From Ulota crispa (taxonomy: Eukaryota > Streptophyta > Bryopsida > Orthotrichales > Orthotrichaceae), in the NCBI GenBank assembly GCA_963920765.1, contig OY987242.1, forward strand, positions 24,700,002 through 24,764,001: a stretch of 64,000 nucleotides of DNA. Direction: 5' to 3'. A program made the position numbers and the translations under genes. This document shows positions 1 to 10,400 of the stretch, piece after piece (position 1 is the first letter of the stretch; every line of letters starts with the position of its first letter). The notes beneath the pieces are model-generated. The model saw only the letters and a list, made by a program, of their open reading frames with translations, ran no database searches and was not told where the DNA came from.

Positions 1-758
1 AAGGCCAGGGACCGACCGACCGCATTGTTAGGGCAGGGCCACCTCTGCAGGTTGCCAGCAATGGCACTCTGAGGCAAGGGTCCCACGAGTATGGCGATCA
101 GCCTTTCACGAACGCCGGACTTTACGTGCATCTGTGTTCAGATCGCTTCTCCTTCAGTCCTGACAGCGCGCACTGAATTGACGACGCCCTTGAATTTTGC
201 ATTACGACAGATCTTCACACCACACTACCACAGCCATCAAGCAAGCAAACAGAGCTCTGCTGGAACTCCATCCTGCTCCTAGGGTTTCGCTCATTGTACG
301 CTTCCACATTCCGACCCGCACACGCCACTCTCAACCGGCCAAGTTCGAGTGTGCGGCGCTCAAATCACAATTCAAGGAAGCATTAACAATATGGAAGTGA
401 GAATTGATAGTTTGTTAAGCGGAATTTTTTATCACTTCCAGAGTTGGTCGATCGGTGTTTACATAATACATCGCCTCTGCAGCAGCAGCAGCAGCGTGCC
501 TGCATTCATCATATAACTTACCTCTGCTGAATTGCGGTGTTTCTTGAAGTTTCATTGCGCCACTGATTGATTGATCGAGGTGGCAGAGCGACTCACTCAC
601 TATTAGGATTTTAGTCTTCTCGGGAATTATTCATGTGTGGATACAGAATGGAACTGGAGATTGATGTGCGGCTTGTCGGAAGTTGACAATAATTTAAAGA
701 CCTTTTATAATGTTTTGTCTGCTTCGTCAATGGTGCACGTACGGCCTCGAGCTTTTAC
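1..758. other. Upstream region, no gene recognised
   Basis: Short open frames here have no recognisable domain and no coding signature. A short CAG/GCA-rich run lies near 478-496. The stretch around 569-645 looks like a worn copy of the tandem repeat that follows (shared pieces: a TTGATTG-GAGGTGG block and an AATTATTCATGTGTG-like block). This region probably holds the promoter or 5' leader of the EDR2-like gene, but I cannot place a TATA box or transcription start. Confidence 0.5.
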
Positions 759-1312
759 AAAAAAAGAAAGATCGTCAACAACTGTCAGTCCATATGAAAA
801 GCCTTTCTTGAAGGCGTTGTCAACTCGTGATTGACTTCCGGTTGTGCTTGATTGTTCATTGAGCGAGAGATTGATTGCGGTGGCTGAGCAACTCGTTATA
901 TTAAACTTATGAGGGAATAATTCACGCATGTGTGATTGCGGAAGAGTCGATGTAGTTTATGTGATCACTTATTAGGAATATATAAGTAAGAGGACTGGTC
1001 AGGAATTTTAAGGTGAAGGATGATCGGGCATTGTCGGTCCTTATGAAAGCCATTCTTGAAGGCGTTGTCAATTCGTGATTGACATCCGGTATTCCCTCGG
1101 TTGTCCTTGATTGTGCATTGAGCCAGAGACTGATTGAGGTGGCTGGCTGAGCAACTCGTTATATGAAACTTATGAGGGAATAATTCACGCATGTGTGATT
1201 GCGGAAAGATCGATGTTCTTCATGTGATCACTTCTTAGAAGCTTAGAAGGAAGAGGACGGGGATTTTAAGGTGAAGGATGATCGGGCATTGTCGGTCCTT
1301 ATGAAATCATTC
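759..1312. repeat. ~260-bp tandem repeat upstream of EDR2-like gene
   Basis: Two diverged copies and the start of a third lie head to tail. The block GAGGGAATAATTCACGCATG occurs at 911 and again at 1174 (spacing 263). The block AGGTGAAGGATGATCGGGCA occurs at 1011 and 1269 (spacing 258). The third copy breaks off near 1312, about 100 bp before the start codon at 1411. The copies carry no open frame of their own. They sit in the promoter or leader and could alter regulatory spacing. Confidence 0.8.
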
Positions 1313-1410
1313 GCAAACAGGATTCCTCACTTCGTGAGAGCAGGGTGGCATTGCTGCCATCGAACAAGAGGAACTGCTGCTATTATCATCTCCATCAGAC
1401 CTGAGTGGTA

Positions 1411-4400
1411 ATGATAAAGCTGGAGCGCTACGAGCCGCTCGAGGGGTCGACGTCTTGCCCGCCATCCCCGTCGTCGTCGTCACCTGGTGTCACATCTAAA
1501 AGGTGCATCCCTCCTTATCCTTATGGCAGCTGCATTGCAAGCGCGCGGTGGCTGAGAAAACCCTTGGACCGGAACGGGAGTGTCGGGTATTGTAAGCGCA
1601 GCCGGAAGCGCGGACGAGAGGTGTCCGAGGCAGAGGTGGCGTTGTTGAAGAGAGGCATCATGGGATCCGACCGAGGAGTGCCTGCGTACGCTGGCTGGGT
1701 GTATCACGTCGGCATGAGCTCCATGGGGTACCCGTTTTGCAGCGACAGGTTTCTCGTCATCAAGGGCAAATTCGTCACCATGTTCAAGCGCAACCCTGTC
1801 GAGCACCCTCGCGCTGTATGTCCACACTTCACCCTACTTACTCACTGCTCAATTCTTCTCAATTCTTCATTAAGGGATACTTGAACACCTCATTAGGTAA
1901 AAACAATGCATTCCGGGGTTTTCACTTTAGTTTCTTGTACAATAGTGAAGTCTCAGTGATTGCCTCCAAGAATTTCAAATTATGACAACTTTGAGCTATA
2001 GTTATGCCTACATTTACTGTATGTATGTGAGATTGTGAGATTAAGGTGAAGTACAAAATGGTCCCTCTGTTTTTCCCAATTGACCTAATATGGTGTGACT
2101 GCATGCTCAGTTCTTCATTAAGAGATACTACACCATATTAGGTAAATTGCGAAAAAGAAGACATTCTGAGATTTTCACTTTAGTTTCTTGTACAATAGTG
2201 AAGGTCTCAGTGATTGCCTCCAAGAATTTCAAATAACTACAACTTTGAGCTATAGTTATGCCTACATTTTCTGTATGTATGTGAGATTTAAGGTGAAGTA
2301 GAAAATAATCCCTCCGTTTTTCCCAATTGACTTAACAGGGTGTGACTGCATGCTCAGTTTTTCGCGCTGTATGTCCACACTTCACCCTACTTACTCACTG
2401 CTCAGTTCTTCAATACTCCCTCTGTCCCTCTAAAAAGCTCCAAATCAGACACATTTCTTGTACCACTAAAAAGCTCCCTTTTGCTGTTTTCAAATGCTGA
2501 GAAAGCGTTTGCCATGTTCAATGATCTCATGGGGGCAAGTTAAGTGATTAAAGAGCATTCCTCTCCTTGCAAGCTTGGCCTTGCCCATATGAGGTCCATC
2601 TTTAAATCATCAATAATGAGGAGTTGGCAACATGCACAAATATGGTACTTTTTGCATGGAATTTGGGTGCAACACCATATTCATTAATTTGGGAAAAACA
2701 GGTGTCCCACTTTGTACTCCACCTTAAACCCAAAAAGTTACCTTAAACCAGATTTGAAGGTATCAGATTTAGTCTAAGCCACTAAGATTTTTTCCCTCAA
2801 AAATTCCTCCTCTCAGGTGAGGACACGTGTAAAAAAAACGCTGAGCTCGGTTTAGGAGGCCTCCTAAAACCTTTAGACCAAAATCTGAAAGTCCCAAAAT
2901 TTACCTTTTTTCCCAAATTAACGAATATGACGTTGTGCCCGAAAGGCAACATCAAAGCTGGAGATTTTGCATGCATTTGGTAGATGGTATGTTGATTCTA
3001 GAATGCATGTGTCACTAGCACAAAGATTAAAATAATGAGGAGCTGGCAACATTCACAAACTATGTACAAATATGGTACTTTTTGCATGGAATTTGGGTGC
3101 CTAAACAGCGATATCAAAACTGGTGGTTTTACATACATTTGGTAGATGGTATATTGATTCTAGAATGTATGTGTTGCTAGTACAAAGACTAAAATCACAG
3201 TTAATCCTTTGCAAGGAAGCTTTTTAGACGTATTTAGAGGGACAGAGGGAGTATTAGAAGGCACTTTTCAGGTCTTTCATACTGAGCAACGGACTGAAAG
3301 TCTGAAATCTGTAGGCTCTCGTGATTGATCGCAAAGGTGGTGATATTGAGTGCATTGAGAAAAAAAATTGGTAGGAATTTGAGCTGATTTGATTGCAAAG
3401 GAAATTCAATGCACTATGCTCTTGACAATTTTTCTTTATCAGCAGATAATTGCTTTGGGGTCAGTTTTTCCACACTGAAAAGCATAATGGATCTGGTTTC
3501 TGATTGCTTGAATTGTCACTTTCTTGCCACCAGAGTTTTATAATGTATCTTTCATTCCGTCAAAGGTTCGGATGTCCGTGCTTACCCCCACCTTGTCACT
3601 CATAAAAGCACATCCAATGTCCGCATCATTCCAGTGCTTTATTCCTAGCAAAGCACTAAAATCTGGAGTCATTAATAAATTCTTTGTAAAGGGGGGTGGT
3701 ATTGAGTTTGTTGAGAAGCTTTAGAGCACAGGATGTAAAAGGTTTTTCCCCGAGTGAGCGTTTTCTTTGCATTTGTGCACTGCAGGTGGCTATCAGAAGT
3801 GGAATTGTGGGAACGCATCTGATGGTGGAAGAAGTGGGCCGCCAAATTTTCCACGGAAGGGTATGTATGCAGCAAATGGTTAGCTTGTGAGTTTTGATTA
3901 CATTTTTCAATGATTGTTGACTCAAAAATATTCATGTAACATGTAAATAACGCCATGTGCAACAAATAGGACATTATCCACATATCAAGGCTAGTGGCAA
4001 TCAAAGTTCAAGTTTCTAAATTTTCATTATATAGAATTGTAAAAAACAAGCAATGATGGCAATGAACCTTGACATCGAGCAATCGTGGAACAAAATTTCA
4101 TATTTGGAACCTGAGGTTTTCCCAAATTAATTGAATATGGTGATAAATGACTCTTCTGCAGGCATTGTACGTTCTGCGCATTTTCAATCGCTTGGATCAC
4201 AATAGACAAGGAGAGGTACTTGTGTGGAATTAGTTGGAATGATTGCTCATCTGTTTTTCTATGTATCTATATTATTAGATGTGAAAATCTTGTGTAAAGC
4301 GTGAACTAACATGTATGTTCTTCATCTCCTGCTGGTTACTTCTGAGCAGTTCGCATGTAACACTGCCGAAGAGGTTGAGAAGTGGATAGCTGCTTTCAAG

Positions 4401-7400
4401 CATGCTAAGGAAGAGGTGAAGTTCGTTTTTTTCTATCAATTGCTTTTCCGTTTCAATGCCATCTCTAGTCAACAAGGTTGTGTTAGTGTTTGGACGTTCA
4501 TCAAGGAGAAAGTAACAGGGAGATTTTACCTAATTAGTTCGTCAATAACGAAGAGTTGTCCCCGTTCAGGTCATTGAAATAGTTGAAAATTTGTGAGCTG
4601 CATGTTTTGAATATGACGTAAACACCACTGAAGTTGGTACAAGTAGGTGATCATAGGATGGCTTCTTGATGATGAATCGGGAGGAGGTCCCTCCATGAGT
4701 TTCGTCATGCTTGTCTCTCCACTCTATGATGGTGTCTATCAATCTAATTTCACTAAAACCGTGGTTTTGTTCTAACCTACTCAAGTTCATTAATGTTTGG
4801 GGAAAGGACAGATCACTTAAACTTGAAAGCCAAAATCTGATACATGTGTGGATGATTGTGTTTCAGGCTGAATTCTCCAGTGGGAGAATTGGCAGCGGCC
4901 ACCGAGCCATCAACATTGATGATGAGTAAGTAGAGAAGGTGCAATCAGAACATCTCTCTTGGACAATGAATATGGACTTGCATGGTAACTAATTTGTAGG
5001 TTTTTTACAAACTTTGGGAAGATGTAAACAAATCAGAAGAATTAATTGTTGACTGAACTTGCACATATTGACAGGTTTGACATAAATGGGCCTCGCACTC
5101 ATTCGAGGTCGGTACAGAGTAAATTCTGCAAGCTTATTACAATTGGCAGGGGTAATGTCACACAACTTTGCTTATATCTTTCATGATATTATTTGGAGTC
5201 TGCTCTAAGAAATTAATGTCAGGTTTGAAATGAGAGATTCGCAACTTTGTGCTTCAAATTTGCGTTTAAAATTGTGAACAAGGATGACTTAAATTGGTTC
5301 CCTAACTTGTGATCTCTCTTTAAAGCAGGTCCGGGTTTCCTATTGAGGCGGCCGACAATTGTTTCACCGCAAGAATCTGACTCAGACGGATATTACAACT
5401 ATAGGGAAGGTGATACTTTTGAACAAGCAGACTGGAGATGCTTCTGCAACGTTAATGGTAATATTCTCTGACTCTTGGCTATATGTCTTGGATTTTAACA
5501 GTATTCAAAGCATGGCCATGCTCACAAAGTTGAACAAAGTTCTGGTAGCCTGATTGTTTTTAAGTCTATGACATCATTTTCCACCATGGTCACAATATTT
5601 TCTTGCATTTTTGAGTATATCTTCATGACTGATTGGGTCTGATTGCGATGCAGATGCTTGGAAATTGTCACCTTTTGTGATCTTGTGGACATTTCATTAC
5701 ATGCTTGTATAGCCTTCTTACTGGGTGATTGTTTGGGCAATCAGGTCTCCGGATTTTTGAAGATATCACAGCCTCGAAGGTTGTTCATTTTATTTTCTCA
5801 TAATGCGCTGCTTTATTGAATGATGCTTATGTTGAGGTTCAATCCTAGTTACGTGTTTGAACTTTAGCTTTCTCTCGAACCTGCTATTTATGGATTTAGG
5901 CAGAGAAAGGAACTATCATGAAAGCGGTTGGAGTTATTGAAGCAAATCCCGAGACAATTTTTGAGCAGATTATGAGCTTGGACAATGCTCTACGATACCA
6001 GTAAGGAATTCACCACTATTTGTTTTTTTCCACTAGTAGAAAATTGCATTGGAACCCACTAAATTATGTCATGTAGTTTATGTTGAGTTCCATGTTTCCA
6101 ACGCAAAATTTTGCTAAACAACGCAAAATTTTGAGTTGTTCAACAAAATTTTGCGTTGGAAACATGGAACTCAACATAAACTACATGACATAATTTAGTG
6201 GATTCCAACGCAGTTTTCTACTAGTGTTCTTATTTGAAATGGATGTAGTGCACGCATATATTCAAGACCTAGTATGTTACATATGTACAAAACCGCCAGA
6301 TCACTGAACGAGTTCAAATAGATAATTTCTTGGTCGAGAGCAGCATGTGTGCGTTATGCTCATCGTCTTTGTCCATGTGCTACAGATGGGACATACTGAC
6401 TGGCAATTTGGAGCTTGTTGAGCAAATTGATGGGCATTCCGACATTGTGTATGGTTCGTTCGACCCCAAGTACTTTAAGAGGTGTGAATGTTGACTTGGC
6501 TTACTGTGCTTTTGTTGTTAGGATACTATTTGCGTCACTTAAAGTATTTTAACATATGTAGGAGTGTGGCTTTACAAAGGTATATTAGAGGTTTGCAGAG
6601 AAATTCGAGTACAAGAATCACATCTCTGGAGATCTGGAGATCAAAATTCTACCAGTGTGTGCGTATCTCTAATGCAATTTCGAAGTGGGGGGGGGGGTTG
6701 TTGCAAAACATTATAAGTGAAAGCTGACCACCTTGTTTTCATTCAAAGATCAGTAGGTATAGGCAATTAGCCCAGCCATGCTTACGACACTTGCTAAATA
6801 GGCCATCGAAGTATACCTCGTGGAACAGGTTTAATCTAGGAGACGGGATTATCTCTAACTGTTTAGTACCCTCTCCCTTATTACATGCTTTCAGCAGCAG
6901 AGCATTAGGAATATAGTCACGAACAACTACGTGTCATCCCCTAAATTTTATATGTTCTAGGGCTACTCTTTGAAAATCTTCAGTTGATGTCTCTGCTTTA
7001 CTGTGCAAGTTAAGGCTATAAAAATACACTATTTTTGAGGATGATGCAATTTTGTGTTGCTAAGACTTGCAGCTGTACCAAGTTCGCTAAAACGAAGTGA
7101 TGATGTTAAGAAAAGTTGGTTAACCTTGTGCAGGTTTCGTGGTAAACGGGACTTCCTTTTCTCACGGTATTGGCGACGCGACCAGGATGGATCTTACTGT
7201 GAGCTCCTTCCCTGGGTATAATAATTTGGTACTTTTTAAGTTTGCGTCAAGTTTCTGTGGTTATTAATGTTCCCTTTGAGTAGGTGTAGCGTATCAACTT
7301 CCTGGATCATTACAAGGTGGGGAAAAAATATGCTTGTTAGAGATGGATATGTTTATGAGGTTCAGAAGTCTGAACGGGAGGGAATTATCCTAATGCTTAT

Positions 7401-10400
7401 GAAGAACTTTACAAGCTTTTGGTGGTTAAAAATTTAAGCTGGTTCTGATCAAAACAACACTTTGTTGGTTGCAGCAATTACACAGGTGTCAACCACTCAT
7501 AAAAGTCGGCCATCTAAATCTCGCTTTGAGCGTATTGAATTGAGCCGTAAGCCTCTACTTTCAAAACGTTGTCATCTCTTATTCTTTGGCCTCTAACAAG
7601 AGATTCCGAAAATTCAGCCTGTTTCGTAGAATTTTAGATACCATCATAAAAATGACAGTCTCCGTGATCCATGAGAAGGTGTCTGTGGTTACGGATCCTC
7701 TGAATGGCTTTCCGGCCTATCAACTCCTTAGCCGTTTCAATTAACAATAAGGGATGGTCCTCTATAGTCTAGTCTCATCCTCTCAAAGAAAGATACTTTT
7801 AACGTGGTTACCAATTCAGTATTATCTCAAACGATGTTGCTTTTGCAGCGTTTGAGTAACACTAAGGAACAAGGGTGAAAGTGAAAATACCATTGAGAAC
7901 ATTGAAGCAAAGTAAAATGCTGCTTTACCTGTTTAAGACCAGAAGTCACTTGTAAACCTTGCTTTTTACCTCAAATGTTGTTCAACACAAATGTGGCTAG
8001 AAAACGAAGCAAACTCTCTTAAATCCTACTGGTGATCATACAGAGGTATTCATCTCTATCGGGTATCATGAGGAGATTATGTATGATCACAAAGGATTTT
8101 GAGAGACTTCATAAATCATGAGAAGATACTTTTCATGTTTTAAGAACAGGTTTTAATGAGAATTGTCAGAAACACGTTATTCGTTAAATTGGAAAAAACA
8201 GAGGTACCATTTTGTACTCCACCTTAAACCCAAAAAGTCACCTTAAACTAGATTCAAAGGTATCGAATTTAATCTGAGCCACTAAGATTTTTTCCCTCGC
8301 AAATTTCTCCTCTCAGGTGAGGGCACGTGTACCAAAAAAAACGCTGTGAGCTTGGTTTCAGATGGTTACTTGAAACCTTCAGAAGTCCCAAAATGTAATG
8401 TTTTTCCCAATTCAACGAATAACGCGTTCAGATTAGATTTAGGTGATGAAGAAGTATTTTGACGTATTAGGTTTCATTGAGCAATATCTGAATTGGATTG
8501 CAGCGGGTATATGGGAGATTTCACCTTTACCACCGAGACCTTGTTGTGGAACTCCTCGATCATTGGTTACACAAGTTGTCGAGGTGAAGTCCACTGGATG
8601 GGGTCGATGGAAGCGAAGTCACTACTCGAAGTTTCACAAGACTATTCCCTACATTCTGCTCTGCAGGATTGCAGGTCGGTTTCTGCTAGTGCTTTCATGA
8701 TTTTCTTCGGAGAAATTTAGTGATATTAAATACTGATTGGATTTCTTAGATGACATGATATACATTATCAAGGATTAGAAAATTTTCATTTCTTTCGAGC
8801 TTGGCGTCATAGGTTTGAGAGAACTTCTTGGAGCAAATCCCGAGCTACTTAATTTGGAAGCCCAAGCCAGGAAAAGGCTGAGCAAAGAGGTGAAAAAGGT
8901 GCTTCAAACAGCTGACCCAATGATGGAGGGAGCATCTCCCACGTTGATGGCATCCCCAAAGGAATCGGCAATGCTTGAGTCACACGAAGAGTTTTTTGAT
9001 GCAATTATGGCTGATGACCCTGATGAAGAGGAAGACGAACATGACGAAAATGAACCGGGAAATAACCACCAAGTACGCCTTGTCGTTTTAACTTTGCTGT
9101 GAGAATGAAAAAGTTTTGAGAGCTGCACATATCTGTAGCTACATTCGCACATACTGGTCTAGAATGTTAAGATGCATTATCATTAAACAACGAAGACTTA
9201 CTGGCTTAGCTGCCCTGCCTTACCAACCAAGCAGTATGTGTGATTAAGGCTCAAAAGCAGCTAGTTGAAAGATAAAATTAACCTGTTTTGTGCCTACGCT
9301 TGCGAGGTAACTGCTGGGAAGAGTGGTTAGTTAATTGCTGCTACTGGATTGATGTGGACGGATTTAGCACTTCAAAGTTCAAACCGTTGGTACAGACTCA
9401 ATTAGTTAACTTGTTCAGAATTGAGGGGTTGAATTATGTCGTGGAATTATACTTCAATTCGTTGCGAGTTAGTTAGCACCAGTTTTGTAGTTGAAACACC
9501 TTTCATGGTGGGGGCATTCAGTAACTAACTCCAGATAGCCAATCGGCGCTGCTTGCTTGGTGCAGGCCGGGCCTCACTCTCATAAGAGGATGTTGAAGGT
9601 TGGCTTTTAGCTAGCGACTACATATGTTTAGATCGCAATTTCTCAGGGTCATTTGGATGACTTGTGTCATCCAATCAGTTGGATAATCAGGTGCAAGTTC
9701 ACCCCGGCAAGAGGTTGACTATCGGGCTACGTCTCCAGATTCGTTAACTTTTCTTTACATATATGTTTACAGAGAGGAAGTCAGAAGGCTTATGGAATCT
9801 CCTGGGGTACTGGGCTCGCTTTGCCCACCAAAATATTGCCAGGTAATTTGCCATATTGATGCTGCATCTGGAGTCTAATATGATTCTGAAAGACCACAGA
9901 AAATTTATGTTCAGTTTTATTTTTGCTCAAAAATTTCGCCTCTTCTGATGGTATTTCTTCGTTATTTGAAAGCGCAGCACGTGCATTTGAATTTTCATTG
10001 TTTACATTTTAAGGCCATTAGTGACCTGCTAGTGTACTTCCGCAATTGAAAGTCTGACGTCACAACTTTATTGCAGCAATTAGAAGTGCTAAAGATCTTG
10101 ACTGGGATGCCCCATCGTTGGACCTGGATCCGAGCATGTTTTATTCTTCATTGGAGAGAACTGAAAGTGATGACGTAAGTGGTTGGTCCCAACCTGGAGG
10201 AAAAGGCTTTATGGTTCGTAGCCTGACTTACAATGAGGACAGTCTCAAGGTTTGTATTTCTCCTTTGCATATCCCTCTCTTCAAATTTTGCTCCAGTACA
10301 AAAACAATCTTTGAATTGTTGAGAAACAGCCTTGAGTCATACCTCTTGGATTTCACGCAAATCTCAGACATTGAGTTTATTTATTCCTGGAATATCTCAC

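Larger units (their letters stand above)
1411..4415 (+). other. Exons 1-4: N-terminal extension and PH domain
   Basis: Exon 1 gives 135 residues. The first ~90 are Ser/Pro-rich, then basic (KRSRKRGRE at 62-70). The PH domain begins at AGWVYHVG (94-101), continues through DRFLVIKGKFVTMFKRNP, and crosses exon 2 (VEEVGR), exon 3 (ALYVLRIFNRLD) and exon 4, which ends in the usual helix EEVEKWIAAFKHAKEE with its conserved Trp. Exons 1-4 all end between codons. The basic extension before the PH domain is longer than in the family members I recall; it could be a sorting or nuclear signal, or an alternative start could remove it. Confidence 0.85.
4867..8674 (+). other. Exons 5-13: linker and START domain
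   Basis: Exons 5-7 encode a variable linker ending in DWRCFCNVNG, followed by GLRIFEDITASK (exon 8). Typical START text of this family follows: KAVGVIEANPETIFEQIMSL (exon 9), YQWDILTGNLELVEQIDGHS (exons 9-10), KRDFLFSRYWRRDQDGSY (exon 11), and WGRWKRSHYSKFHKTIPY plus CRIAGLREL (exons 13-14). START folds make a hydrophobic pocket for lipid; the ligand cannot be read from sequence. The domain is uninterrupted by stops, and the many split codons (phase 1 and 2) all rejoin correctly, which strongly supports the exon model. Confidence 0.87.

Noticed and set aside
91-400. Two overlapping short open frames at the left edge
   Set aside because: No recognisable motif, no splice context linking them to the EDR2-like gene.
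8443-8720. Open frames starting in intron 12 and continuing into exon 13
   Set aside because: Only the 8504-8674 part fits the family and joins in phase with exons 12 and 14; the upstream part is intron.
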